Below, in pieces: positions 57,101 to 61,530 of a stretch of 64,000 nt of DNA (the stretch's first letter is position 1; each line of letters begins with the position of its first letter). The stretch lies in the NCBI GenBank assembly GCA_949316235.1, contig OX438747.1:34549601-34613600 (forward strand). The letters are read 5' to 3'. Origin of the DNA: Oegoconia quadripuncta (lineage: Eukaryota > Arthropoda > Insecta > Lepidoptera > Autostichidae). Below the pieces are notes generated by a model. That model saw only the letters and a program-made list of their open reading frames with translations. It was not told the origin of the DNA and made no database searches. The position numbers were made by a program, and so were the translations under genes.

Positions 57101-57464
57101 AATACATAAATAAATAGTCTATGTAATTCTTAAGTATTGAAACTGTTTACCTGTGTGCATGCTGTGTTCACATCCAGTAGGATATATTCAGTTAATTATG
57201 TCGTAATGTTGGGTAAGACTAATAGCAACCATCTGGTTCCACAACACAAGCCTAGTTCCTTAGTGTGGAACTAGATGGCGCTGTGTGTATGTTCAAAGAT
57301 GTTTATTTGTACTGCAGGTCCACATGAATATAAAGTCCAAACGTGCTGCGAAGAGGAGAGAGGAGGCCTTGCCCCCCGAAGCGCTCCCCATACACATCGA
57401 GATCCACCAGGAGCCGATGGGGGAGCCCACCCTGCAGTACACACACACTGGCTTCGTGTTATAG
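30049..57464 (+). CDS. ZAD-C2H2 zinc finger protein, plus-strand gene (14 exons, 11 fingers)
   Basis: Probable nuclear sequence-specific DNA-binding protein. Joining exons 30049-30177, 32885-33007, 33922-34036, 35205-35404, 36784-36972, 40627-40715, 43368-43490, 44381-44488, 44916-45018, 47824-47945, 50092-50200, 52440-52538, 55838-55954 and 57318-57464 gives one frame of 590 residues with consistent phases and GT-AG borders. Residues 1-84 are the ZAD (CMAC, CCDC). Residues 85-189 are an acidic linker ending in a Lys-rich run ([15 protein letters not shown]). Eleven C2H2 fingers follow, several split by introns; the one starting CTPC has six residues between its two His and is degenerate. The only HTGERP-type linker is between the last two fingers. 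A basic tail ([11 protein letters not shown]) precedes the stop. It is a likely paralogue of the divergent minus-strand gene. Exons are deduced by eye. Confidence 0.85.
30640..30740 (+). repeat. LINE 3' tail fragment
   Basis: GAAGAGATCTCTTCAAGAGA then TAAGTCCACCTCTGTACATG, similar to 37640-37760. Confidence 0.62.
30850..31195 (+). repeat. SINE-alpha, full length
   Basis: Complete head (CCTCCGTGGCTCAATGTAAA), body and A-rich tail. Confidence 0.85.
31200..32084. other. Intron stretch without supported gene
   Basis: Minus-strand frames at 31440-31622 and 31670-31882 are open, but have no domain and no convincing splice partners. No known repeat was recognised. Confidence 0.35.
32085..32275 (+). 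repeat. LINE 3' end with (TATC)n tail
   Basis: CACTGAGCTGTGACCCATTT, AAATAAAGGCTTTATC and a TATC run; a copy of the family at 1570. Confidence 0.68.
32358..32820. mobile_element. TIR element with AGGTCTAACAAAATTAA ends, copy 1
   Basis: The left end AGGTCTAACAAAATTAACCC is inverted at the right (TTAATTTTGTTAGACCT). 463 bp. It holds a short frame starting [17 protein letters not shown]. No transposase motif. It lies in the intron before exon 2 of the plus gene. Confidence 0.75.
32885..33007 (+). CDS. Plus ZAD-ZnF gene, exon 2 (ZAD second half)
   Basis: Acceptor ATTTCAG, then [20 protein letters not shown], followed by the amphipathic helix [18 protein letters not shown] is the second Cys pair of the ZAD. 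The donor GTAAGA is in phase 0. Confidence 0.87.
33050..33175 (+). repeat. LINE/SINE 3' tail (CATCAGGTGACCCGCATGCT family)
   Basis: GGCGGCGGTGATTGCTTTCC, then CATCAGGTGACCCGCATGCT and an A run. The inverted relative is at 63695-63805. Confidence 0.7.
33365..33610 (+). repeat. Dispersed repeat, shared with 6440-6720
   Basis: Second copy of the repeat containing TTTTTCAAGTGGA and GAACGAAATCTGGGAAGTAA, in the plus-gene intron before exon 3. Confidence 0.6.
33922..34036 (+). CDS. Plus ZAD-ZnF gene, exon 3 (acidic linker)
   Basis: Acceptor GGTTTCAG and donor GTAAGT, leaving in phase 1. The peptide is Glu-rich ([28 protein letters not shown]) with no finger. A VYIKEE motif resembles SUMO-acceptor type psi-K-x-E sequences; that is an inference only. 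Confidence 0.8.
34045..34455 (+). repeat. LINE 3' end (TTGCTTGTTCT family)
   Basis: AAAATATCAGACTATTTAGA to TTTGACTTTGACTTTGATT. A second LINE tail (GATAAGACCGCC) is nested at 34130-34262. Confidence 0.65.
34595..34670 (+). repeat. SINE-alpha 3' fragment
   Basis: CTACCACCTTCGGCCTCATC to CCCGTTGTGGATAAAA. Confidence 0.7.
34974..35190 (+). repeat. SINE-beta, ending next to exon 4 acceptor
   Basis: Full head (GACGACCTGTTTGGTGTAGT) and tail. It stops about 14 bp before plus-gene exon 4. Confidence 0.82.
35205..35404 (+). CDS. Plus ZAD-ZnF gene, exon 4 (acidic-to-basic linker)
   Basis: Begins [20 protein letters not shown] and ends in a Lys-rich patch ([15 protein letters not shown]) that could act as a nuclear localisation signal. 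A second AG six bases downstream would drop two residues without changing the frame. A SINE-beta 3' end finishes about 14 bp upstream of the acceptor. Confidence 0.8.
35448..35668 (-). repeat. SINE-gamma, near full length
   Basis: Minus copy with CCGTTGGTTTCGCTGATAGG and CACCAATCGGTCGTC. The B-box stretch is partly deleted. Confidence 0.78.
35692..35838 (+). repeat. SINE-alpha, body fragment
   Basis: GCTGCCGCCAAGCAGCAATG to TCATCTTCACTTAACATGA. Confidence 0.75.
35843..36058 (+). repeat. SINE-beta
   Basis: Head GACGACCTGTTTGGTATAGT, shortened A-rich middle, tail ending AACTAGATGGCAATGTG. Confidence 0.8.
36060..36287 (-). repeat. SINE-alpha, head truncated
   Basis: Minus copy from the T run and GCGCAACGGGTCGATACTTG to CCCTACCACCGACCAAA. 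Confidence 0.78.
36351..36626 (+). CDS. Orphan open frame, possible small membrane protein
   Basis: 91 codons starting [20 protein letters not shown]. The middle has two hydrophobic stretches ([15 protein letters not shown] and [15 protein letters not shown]), then RLPFGTDDK and a stop. Codon usage looks less random than that of the neighbouring intron. No homologue is known to me and no splice partners were seen. It lies in the intron before plus-gene exon 5 on the same strand. A fossil mobile-element piece is equally likely. Confidence 0.25.
   Translation: MEILSLLSKKEHAKYLIYGQREINLLQERFLNLEHYNAPAMLYETACWGYYILFDWISFIILGIPKSLCLVQIAFTWLYAYMRLPFGTDDK
36784..36972 (+). CDS. Plus ZAD-ZnF gene, exon 5 (finger 1)
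   Basis: Acceptor GTTTGCAG. It starts [20 protein letters not shown], then a charged helix and the finger CESC-x12-H-x4-H. The finger and the helix before it match exon 6 of the minus gene. Donor GTGAGT, phase 0. Confidence 0.86.
37030..37303 (-). repeat. SINE-beta, full length
   Basis: Complete minus copy from CTTAGACATACACACAGCGC to CACTACACCAAAAGGTCGTC. Confidence 0.82.
37640..37760 (+). repeat. LINE 3' tail
   Basis: GGTTGACTGGAAGAGATCTC, GATAAGTCCACCTTTG and GTGCAATAAAGAATAA. Confidence 0.65.
38113..38204 (+). repeat. LINE 3' fragment, split by SINE-beta
   Basis: GGGTTCGGGTGGGCGTTGCT to GGCAATAGCGGTATTAT. It continues at 38471. The undivided counterpart is at 45104-45345. Confidence 0.62.
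38205..38469 (-). repeat. SINE-beta inserted in LINE fragment
   Basis: Complete minus copy. The locus at 45190 shows the same flanks joined without a SINE. Confidence 0.8.
38575..38838 (-). pseudogene. Non-LTR element C-terminal fragment
   Basis: The minus strand reads [20 protein letters not shown], then [20 protein letters not shown], the Cys/His-type end of R1/Jockey-like polyproteins. A SINE-alpha cuts its 5' side at about 38828. Confidence 0.7.
38828..39131 (-). repeat. SINE-alpha, near full length
   Basis: Minus copy with the head partly deleted around the B box (CAACGCTGGGGATCGAACCG). Confidence 0.8.
39330..39496 (-). repeat. SINE-alpha, 3' half
   Basis: TATCCACAACGGGTTAGCAC to CAATGCTATTAACATTGCTT. 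Confidence 0.75.
39500..39845. other. GC-rich intron block of unknown nature
   Basis: 39620-39730 is far richer in GC than the surroundings (CGGCACGGCGCGACGGCGAT). The following part has a short open frame ([18 protein letters not shown]) on the plus strand. It could be a captured promoter or exon, or a mobile element; not resolved. Confidence 0.3.
39850..40232 (+). repeat. SINE-alpha with internal insertion
   Basis: Head GGGTTCGATCCCCGATGGGG, then about 100 bp of extra AT-rich sequence (39905-40005), then the normal body and tail. Confidence 0.75.
40312..40553 (+). repeat. SINE-beta
   Basis: Partial head from CTCTGACCACTATACCAAAA, complete tail. It ends about 75 bp before plus-gene exon 6. 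Confidence 0.8.
40627..40715 (+). CDS. Plus ZAD-ZnF gene, exon 6 (finger 2)
   Basis: Acceptor TTCTAG, then [20 protein letters not shown] and the two His (HYKRH). A complete finger in 89 bp, leaving in phase 2 at GTAAGG. Confidence 0.86.
40736..41220 (-). pseudogene. LINE polyprotein C-terminus
   Basis: On the minus strand: [40 protein letters not shown] and [20 protein letters not shown], a typical end of lepidopteran RTE/Jockey-like LINEs. Open to its stop but lacking all upstream domains. Confidence 0.75.
41238..41550 (+). repeat. SINE-alpha, full length
   Basis: Complete, inserted beside the LINE fragment at 40736. Confidence 0.83.
41555..41765 (+). repeat. LINE C-terminal fragment, plus orientation
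   Basis: Reads [16 protein letters not shown] and later [14 protein letters not shown], another RTE-type C-terminus, partly decayed. Confidence 0.65.
41796..43343. mobile_element. TIR element with AGGTCTAACAAAATTAA ends, copy 2
   Basis: 1548 bp with the same ends as the copy at 32358. The first 400 bp match that copy. The rest (42240-43270) is different DNA, including a GC-rich block at 42300-42560. Its right end stops about 24 bp before the acceptor of plus-gene exon 7. Confidence 0.72.
43368..43490 (+). CDS. Plus ZAD-ZnF gene, exon 7 (finger 3 and half of 4)
   Basis: Acceptor CCCTCAG. Finger 3 is [13 protein letters not shown] ... HCYTAH, followed by the Cys half of finger 4 ([11 protein letters not shown]). 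Donor GTAAGT, phase 2. Confidence 0.86.
43585..43727 (-). repeat. SINE-alpha, 3' half
   Basis: Minus copy from TATGCACTACTGGTTCGTAC to CTCTGACAACCGGAAC. Confidence 0.76.
43730..44380. other. AT-rich intron stretch with a short palindrome
   Basis: 44104-44150 is a 19-bp inverted repeat (CCAGATTCCAAGCAAATAA and its complement) around a 9-base loop. No other feature was recognised up to exon 8. Confidence 0.6.
44381..44488 (+). CDS. Plus ZAD-ZnF gene, exon 8 (rest of finger 4, most of 5)
   Basis: Acceptor GTTCCAG. It supplies the His pair of finger 4 (HSDSH) and finger 5 up to its first His ([19 protein letters not shown]). The donor is GTGAGT in phase 2. Intron phase and finger spacing both support this border. 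Confidence 0.85.
44916..45018 (+). CDS. Plus ZAD-ZnF gene, exon 9 (finger 6)
   Basis: Acceptor TTTGCAG. It completes finger 5 (VAVH) and encodes finger 6, [19 protein letters not shown]. The donor is the weak GTCTGT, placed by phase with exon 10. A (TA)n tract starts 14 bases inside the intron. Confidence 0.83.
45032..45100. repeat. (TA)n microsatellite
   Basis: About 34 uninterrupted TA units starting 14 bases after the exon 9 donor. Length may vary among individuals and may be misassembled. Confidence 0.9.
45104..45345 (+). repeat. LINE 3' fragment
   Basis: Undivided counterpart of 38113-38600: GGTTCGGGGGTGGGCGTTAC to CCATACAACTTGGCCCCCGC. Confidence 0.62.
45674..46695. mobile_element. 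Long-TIR Tc1/mariner-type element, copy 2
   Basis: 1022 bp with the same arms and TA flanks as the copy at 27467 and near-identical sequence. It lies in the intron before exon 10 of the plus gene. Confidence 0.82.
46020..46259 (-). pseudogene. Transposase C-terminal remnant in long-TIR element
   Basis: Reads [20 protein letters not shown] and ends [10 protein letters not shown], the last third of a Tc1/mariner-type DDE transposase (the PDLTPLDFF part carries the last catalytic acidic residue). The first two catalytic residues are absent. Confidence 0.75.
46697..47063 (-). repeat. SINE-alpha, with internal insertion
   Basis: Minus copy beginning ACGCACAACGGGGTTAGCAC. About 40 bp (46985-47028) split the head before TGTTTACATTGAGCCACGG. 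Confidence 0.76.
47064..47225 (+). repeat. Degenerate SINE-beta and SINE-gamma head fragments
   Basis: GTACTGGTTAGAAGCACTTG ... GAATACGGACATGGG is a decayed beta. ACGACCGATTAGTGTAGTGG at 47180 is a gamma head. Confidence 0.6.
47680..47811 (+). repeat. SINE-gamma, truncated, next to exon 10 acceptor
   Basis: ACCGAAACCAACGGTTGCGG to ATGTTTATATAAATATT. It stops about 13 bp before plus-gene exon 10. Confidence 0.76.
47824..47945 (+). CDS. Plus ZAD-ZnF gene, exon 10 (degenerate finger 7)
   Basis: Acceptor TCGCCAG, then [18 protein letters not shown]. The finger has C-x2-C-x12-H but six residues before the second His, so metal binding may be altered. The acceptor follows a truncated SINE-gamma by about 13 bp. 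Donor GTGAGT, phase 2. Confidence 0.83.
48000..48196 (+). repeat. SINE-alpha, 3' truncated
   Basis: GTTTACGTTTCGGCGGTCGC to GATAAGATAGCCAAAGATAA; the tail is missing. Confidence 0.76.
48197..49362 (+). repeat. LINE-like 3' UTR sequence
   Basis: GATCGGTGAGTCAGTGAGTG at about 49052, GTTATAGGGGGTCG and similar phrases are typical of insect RTE LINE 3' UTRs. The proximal part (48200-48900) is unassigned, T-rich sequence without an open frame I trust. Confidence 0.45.
49363..49946 (+). repeat. 146-bp tandem repeat, four copies
   Basis: Units start AGAATTTATCAAAATCCTTT at 49363, 49509, 49655 and 49801. Units 2-4 are nearly identical; unit 1 differs slightly. Each ends TTATATATATTTAGATT, like an RTE LINE 3' terminus, so the tail was multiplied in place. 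Confidence 0.88.
50092..50200 (+). CDS. Plus ZAD-ZnF gene, exon 11 (finger 8, half of 9)
   Basis: Acceptor TCTCTAG. Finger 8 is [19 protein letters not shown] ending HIEEKH; the Cys half of finger 9 (YSCHICNK) follows. Donor GTGAGT, phase 0. Confidence 0.86.
50255..50524 (+). repeat. SINE-alpha, head truncated
   Basis: GGGGGTCGCGGGTTCGATCC to GAGGTCAAGTACCAACC. It starts about 55 bp after the exon 11 donor. Confidence 0.78.
50527..51352. mobile_element. TIR-bounded element, non-coding
   Basis: The left end TCTACTCTTGAACGCAATAT and the right end with TTGGATATTGG ... TCAAGAGTAG are imperfect inverted repeats about 825 bp apart. No transposase was found. Confidence 0.6.
51581..51930. mobile_element. 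hAT-like MITE with perfect TIRs and 8-bp TSD
   Basis: 350 bp. Perfect inverted ends start CAGTGGTCGGAGTAGGTAGA. The 8-bp duplication CTGATGAC flanks both sides (51573-51580, 51931-51938). TSD length and CAGTG ends fit the hAT superfamily. No coding capacity. Confidence 0.88.
51968..52305. mobile_element. MITE (CGTATTAATAAACC family), copy 1
   Basis: Ends share CGTATTAATAAA in inverted orientation. The interior is repeated at 60265-60578 with the same block order. A partial third copy starts near 12254. Confidence 0.7.
52440..52538 (+). CDS. Plus ZAD-ZnF gene, exon 12 (rest of finger 9, half of 10)
   Basis: Acceptor [23 protein letters not shown] completes finger 9 with correct 12-residue spacing, and [10 protein letters not shown] opens finger 10. 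Donor GTGAGT, phase 0. Confidence 0.86.
52627..53097. mobile_element. MITE with about 34-bp perfect TIRs
   Basis: Ends share TACAACATGTAACAGAATTA and the following ACGCAAAACC in inverted orientation, both next to TATA. About 470 bp and AT-rich, in the intron after plus-gene exon 12. No coding region. Confidence 0.82.
53098..53275 (-). repeat. LINE 3' end with (TATC)n tail
   Basis: GATAGATAGATCGTTTATTT, then CACACATACC ... GTCATAGCTCAGTGTAT; a minus copy of the 1570 family. Confidence 0.66.
53276..53965 (-). repeat. LINE tails, minus orientation
   Basis: 53276-53580 is an A/T-rich LINE tail (AATATTTATTTGCAAGAATA). 53800-53965 matches the LINE C-terminal family at 8400 (GTCGAGATAAGGTCTCCGAT, GGAACGAGCTTTCCCAGAAG). 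Confidence 0.55.
54088..55250. mobile_element. TIR-bounded element of about 1.16 kb
   Basis: The left AGTCCGTCCAGATTGACTTG (54088) is matched in inverted orientation near 55215-55250, and the similarity runs on through TATTTGGTAAACAAA. No transposase motif was seen; a LINE tail may be nested near 55020-55085. Confidence 0.68.
55331..55656 (+). repeat. SINE-alpha, full length
   Basis: Complete copy from CCGCCTCCGTGGCTCAATGT to the A run. Confidence 0.85.
55680..55770 (-). repeat. LINE C-terminal fragment
   Basis: AAAGTTGTAGGATTCAGGAA and GACGCCGGAAGGGAGTTC match the minus LINE fragment at 8560. Confidence 0.62.
55838..55954 (+). CDS. Plus ZAD-ZnF gene, exon 13 (rest of finger 10, most of 11)
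   Basis: Acceptor [25 protein letters not shown] completes finger 10 and gives the classical linker. Finger 11 starts [19 protein letters not shown]. The donor is GTCAGT. The 3' part of this exon and its donor are copied in tandem immediately downstream. Confidence 0.86.
55895..56420 (+). repeat. 81-bp tandem array derived from zinc-finger exon 13 and its splice donor
   Basis: After the true exon 13 end (copy 0) come five further full units and a partial sixth. Each 81-bp unit carries a CEF-type half finger ending LYKHNRQ or LYKHDKQ, the CAG|GTCAG donor and about 26 bp of intron. Units alternate between two versions (HNRQVSHSD and HDKQVSNTD), so the array grew as 162-bp dimers. The frame stays open across the units until a 2-bp insertion in copy 4, and stops near 56389. 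The copies probably are not translated when exon 13 is spliced normally. Confidence 0.85.
56640..56958 (+). repeat. SINE-alpha, near full length
   Basis: Head partly altered (CTACCTCCGTGGCTGAATAT), otherwise complete. Confidence 0.83.
57225..57303 (+). repeat. SINE-beta 3' end next to exon 14 acceptor
   Basis: CAACCATCTGGTTCCACAAC to GTTCAAAGATGTTTATTT, stopping about 14 bp before the last zinc-finger exon. Confidence 0.78.
57318..57464 (+). CDS. Plus ZAD-ZnF gene, exon 14 (last exon)
   Basis: Acceptor ACTGCAG. The first two residues (VH) supply the second His of finger 11. A basic segment [11 protein letters not shown] and a Pro/Glu-rich tail end at GFVL and a TAG stop. A SINE-beta 3' fragment ends about 14 bp before the exon. 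Confidence 0.84.
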   Translation, partial: VHMNIKSKRAAKRREEALPPEALPIHIEIHQEPMGEPTLQYTHTGFVL

Positions 57465-57818
57465 TTGAACAGGTAACTATCGGGCCCCATATGGACAACC
57501 TGGGGGTCTCTGGGGGGGGGTCCAACGAAAGTAGCTTCGGACGACCGTAATTGCGGACTTTTTTATTACAGTTTGCTGTGTCAATTATTTATTATTACCG
57601 AAATATTTACTATTACTATTTATTACCGAATGGTTATAAAACATTTTTATTCTTTTACTGATAGGTAGGTACTCTATCCTTGTACAAAAAAATCAGGAAC
57701 TTTAAGATTAAAGGAAGCTACACAGTTATTTTGACTCGAGTTAGCCAAGTGAGGTCTAACACTGTTAATACAAGCGCATACTTGTAAAAATCGATTGCTA
57801 TAAATTCTTTTACGACGT

Positions 57819-57826
57819 TATAAATA
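57819..57826 (+). promoter_or_regulatory. Candidate TATA box of the secreted protein gene
   Basis: TATAAATA lies 76 bp before the ATG at 57895, which would allow a transcription start near 57850 and a short 5' leader. AT-rich sequence makes chance matches common. Confidence 0.35.
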
Positions 57827-57894
57827 TATTGGTGTTATATGTGAGATTGTACGCGAGCTGTTTCATATGTTATTTATATTATCCATGTGAAAAT

Positions 57895-57934
57895 ATGAAA
57901 TACATTCTGGTGTTTTCGGTGTTAGTTGGAATTG
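57895..57934 (+). CDS. Secreted protein gene, exon 1 (signal peptide)
   Basis: Thirteen codons from the ATG plus one base before donor GTAATA. The hydrophobic core ILVFSVLVGI is typical of a signal peptide. The phase matches exon 2 exactly. Confidence 0.72.
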
Positions 57935-59957
57935 GTAATATACTATTTTGACTAGGCTTAGTTTCATCATCGTAAGCCCGTAAACATCCCACTGCAGGGA
58001 TATAGGCCTTCCCTCATATAATGAGGGAGTATGAGCCATTAGTCCACCACGCTGGCCCAATGCGGTTTGGTGGACTTCACATGCCTTTGAATTTTTATTT
58101 CTCAGGCATGCAAATTTGATTGGTATGTACTTGGCCTGCCTGGGAATTGAACCCGGACGCCCCAAATTGGGATACCGCGTCTTAACCGCTGAGCCACCGA
58201 CGCTATCAGGCTTTGTTTAAATCGCCAAAATTCGGTCATGACATAAACTTGTATAAGATAATTAGTTTCGTCCGAAGCACGTACAGAATCGATTCCGGCT
58301 ATAAAAATATGCGGCTATATTTTTTCCTTAATTATTAATTTAGAAATCATGAACACGTCACAAGCGGAAATATAACAGTAACTGAATTCGCAACAATCCT
58401 TTATTTATTTTTTTCTAGCCATGTTGATTACAAAATAAATGATCTAATTGAGATGTATCGGCTTTTCGGTTTGGACGACGGTTCTATTATGTAACTTCAT
58501 CGGTATCGTCATCGATTACGTTGACCAATGAGAAACCGTCAAATTGCCGAGCGAGCGATGAGCCAACCAATCACGTGCCAGAACGTAACCGATGACGATA
58601 ACGAAATTATGTAATAGAACCCCTGTTTGGTGTAGTGGTTAAAAATTCTGACTGCTATACCAAAAGGTCGCGGGTTCGAATCCCGCTAGGGGCATATGTT
58701 TGTATGATGAATACAGACATGCGTTCCCGAGTTATGGATGTTTTCATTTATGTATTTATTTACAAAAAAAATATGTATTTGTGTAGTTTTATCAACCATC
58801 TGGTATCCATAATACAAGCCTAGTCGCTTAGTGTGTAACTAGATGGCGCTGTATGTCCAAGAATATTTTATTTATTTATTTTATCATCACACTCGTAGTT
58901 CATTATTAGGTATAGTTTGATTCTTACTCAATCATAAATTTTATCAATTACAGCGTCGTCCCGATGCTCTGATCCTCAAGCGGTGGCTCTAGCGCTCGAG
59001 ACCTCATTCCTCTTCGAACCAAAAGACTTAAAACAGGACCTCCACTTCATCAGCAACGTTAGGAAATTCCTCGGAAAACTGGAGAAGGTTTTATCGCCTC
59101 AAGCACCCCTTTTCAGAGCCTTCGACCACAGCAATGGCCGATTGTTATCGAATTTCCTAACCGCTTTCGGTCAAGTGATTTTGAATTTCGACGATGGTTT
59201 ATTTAAGAACTTAACAAAAGTTCTCGCTTTAAAAATGGAAATGTATTACTACGAAGGCACGACATTCCATAAGATAATTTTCGATGAAAGGCTGAAACTG
59301 TTTATTAAAAACATACTGCTAGATTGGGCTAATGAGGACGCGAAAGCGTTAAAAGCCCATTTGAGAGAGCAGTTGCAGAATTTGAACAGCACAGTGTTCA
59401 GTGAGTTAGTTGATACGTTAAACGAATTCTATAACAAACGCGACGTTAAGAAATTTCGTAAGTTCCTAAGAAGATTCGCGAAATTTCCGAACAGCACAAG
59501 AGATTTAACAGACGTCGTGAAAGACACGTTGAGCTTCATTGTCTTCGAGCGCTACGAGAAACTAAATTACACGTGCAAAGCGAAACTAGCCGAAGCAATC
59601 ACGAAAATTGTCGAGTATGTAGTCAAGAATCACAAAGCGAAGACCATAGATAAAAACCCAGTTTTTAACTATCGCAGATTTAATAACGACGTGTCTATAG
59701 TTGATTCTAAAGAGTCCATAGATAATGATAAGTTGAATAACAGTTTGGAGATTATAACTCAGGATACCGATTCGAATGAACGTGCTGTCAACAATGAGTT
59801 TGTGGTTAAGAAGGATTTGGAGATACATGTGAGGCGAGCGGATTTGCTACAGAATGCAACAAACAATGAAGTAGATGCAGACAAAGGCGTTAATATTCTA
59901 ATAGAAGACGCGAATCAGAAGGTAGATGTAAAAGACACATCCAAAGAGACGGCCTAA
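57895..59957 (+). CDS. Secreted protein of unknown function (two exons, 347 aa)
   Basis: Exon 1 (57895-57934) encodes MKYILVFSVLVGI plus one base; exon 2 (58954-59957) restores an Ala codon and continues ASSRCSDPQAVALALETSF to a TAA stop. The GT-AG intron (1019 bp) is phase 1. The first 16 residues form a hydrophobic signal peptide, with cleavage likely near the SS-R. The mature chain is predicted mostly helical, has only two Cys (18 and 221) and six N-glycosylation sequons (Asn 99, 158, 193, 218, 275, 314). Its C-terminal third is charged and probably disordered. No domain was recognised. It is not part of the upstream zinc-finger gene, which stops at 57464. A GTG-start reading of exon 2 alone would miss the signal peptide. 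Confidence 0.75.
57963..58205 (-). repeat. tRNA-related SINE of a fourth family
   Basis: GTCCACCACGCTGGCCCAAT and CGCTGAGCCACCGACGC. On the minus strand it starts with a tRNA-like head. It lies in the intron of the secreted protein gene. Confidence 0.65.
58621..58868 (+). repeat. SINE-beta in the secreted-protein gene intron
   Basis: CCTGTTTGGTGTAGTGGTTA to AACTAGATGGCGCTGTATGT; the tail ends about 85 bp before exon 2. Confidence 0.82.
58954..59957 (+). CDS. Secreted protein gene, exon 2 (mature protein)
   Basis: Acceptor AATTACAG, then a 1004-bp open frame to TAA with GC-richer, codon-structured sequence than its flanks. The longest non-transposon open frame in the window. Confidence 0.82.
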
Positions 59958-60262
59958 CTTAATAGTATAAGATAAAGTTAATGTATGTAATGAGTACCTG
60001 TTGTGTACTTATCTCTTTTGTAACTAACTTCAGAAAGGAAGAGGTTATCAATTGGGTCGTATGTTTTTTTTTATGTGTTTACACCGATAGCTTCGAGATT
60101 TGGTGAGTGGTTCGCGTGGTTGTATGAAAGGGGATACCGTCAACTTGATCCCATTATAATTTCAGCGCAATCGGTTCAGTATTTTTTTTTGTAATCATGG
60201 TAAACAGCAGAATAGCATATTTAGACGATTGTGTAGTTTTTGGCACGGGGAAACTTGGCCTT
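59958..60262 (+). other. 3' flank of the secreted protein gene
   Basis: No AATAAA closely follows the stop. ACTTCAGAAAGGAAGAGGTT at about 60028 begins a dispersed repeat common in lepidopteran genomes. The 3' UTR end could not be placed. Confidence 0.35.
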
Positions 60263-60264
60263 GG

Positions 60265-60578
60265 CCCTTATTAATAAACCAATCTCAATACAAGTCTTGA
60301 GGCTGTATCACCCGAGATGCGGCTTAAGAAGTTGACGCTAATTTATAAACCAATCTTGCGGTCTACTCAGCTGAGATCACTTCTCAAGTATTCGCCTCAG
60401 CGGCGAATGAATGATAGTCGTGAGTTTCGTTCATTAATACGCGCACCTCTCAAGTGAGTACTGCTTGAGTAAGCACGTGCGTTTCAGGTCTCAAGTTAGG
60501 TTTATTAATCAACACGCTTACTTGAGACCGGTCGCACCAGACTGTTCTCAATCTTGAGAATGGTTTATTAATACGGGC
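60265..60578. mobile_element. MITE (CGTATTAATAAACC family), copy 2
   Basis: Matches 51968-52305, including TTTATAAACCAATCTTG and the GTCTACTCAGCTGAGATCAC segment. No coding region. Confidence 0.7.
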
Positions 60579-60887
60579 ATATAAGTAGATACAGTTTGTG
60601 TTTGTATGAAAAAAGTGTAGAGAAGGTCGGTGTGATTGTCAAGAAATATGACAAATCGAAGGTCAGCAGATCGAACTGGTATACCTCAACTGCCCACCTA
60701 ACCTGTAGGAGAGAGAAGGGTCGCCATCGCACAAAAATGATCTTGGAGATTGGCAAGCACGCTAAAATAATAAAAAGTGAAAAATGAAAACTTTTTCCCA
60801 AAAAAATTAAACCGACTTCACTGAATTAGCCACTACAAAGTGAAAAATAATTTTATTGCAATGCTCGTATCTCTCAATTAGTTATAG

Positions 60888-61308
60888 TGGGTCTTTACCT
60901 ATGAAATTTGAGTTTTTTTTCTACGTTAATCATATGTTCCAATTCCTGCGATTTTTAAGCTATATCCAAATTTGTTTTTTATTTGGAAAATGGAATATTA
61001 TTTCAAGGTTTCACATGAAATATTTTTTAATTTCTGGGCTAAATCACATATTAAAAAAAATTTGAACAGAGCTCATTCATGTGCTTCCCATAATCATTTC
61101 TTATAGATTCGCTGAAACGTTTATAAAGCGGTTACTTTTAAAAATTAACGCTTCCTATACTTAACTTAATGTTATCCGATAATACACACAAAGTTTAGCT
61201 AAATTTGGATTTGCCGTTCCCAAAAAAAAAAAAACAAAAATGTTTGTATGGAGAAAACGGTCTTAATGAAATTCTTCATACAAAACGCCAATTTCATAGG
61301 TAAGGACT
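60888..61308 (+). mobile_element. MITE (TTACCTATGAAATTGG family), copy 3
   Basis: Same inverted ends as the copies at 5084 and 16314 and a closely similar interior. No coding capacity. It lies downstream of the secreted protein gene. Confidence 0.72.
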
Positions 61309-61371
61309 TACTATTATATCACGAGATACACGCGGAGGAAGTCATCATTAATTATTTATTGTCTTACCGTC

Positions 61372-61530
61372 TTATTCATAAAAATTTACAAACGCTTTAT
61401 AAGCCTGTTTTAGTTAAACTATGTTTTGTCTCTGTCGTTCATAAGGAAATGTTGCAATGAAAGAAAGTGACAAAACATACTTTAACTAAAATAGGCTTAT
61501 AAAGCGTTTGTAAATTTTTATGAATAAGAG
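61372..61530. mobile_element. Hairpin MITE
   Basis: Two arms of about 58 bp, starting TTATTCATAAAAATTTACAA, are inverted around a loop of about 40 bp. Nearly the whole 160 bp is one foldback. Confidence 0.75.

Noticed and set aside
57271..57550. Overlapping frames on both strands around exon 14
   Set aside because: They are out-of-frame readings of the GC-rich last zinc-finger exon; the exon 14 frame is fixed by phase and by the finger-11 His.
58983..59957. Single-exon gene starting at a GTG
   Set aside because: The frame is open upstream to an acceptor at 58953, and a signal-peptide exon at 57895 joins in phase; GTG starts are not expected in an animal nuclear gene.
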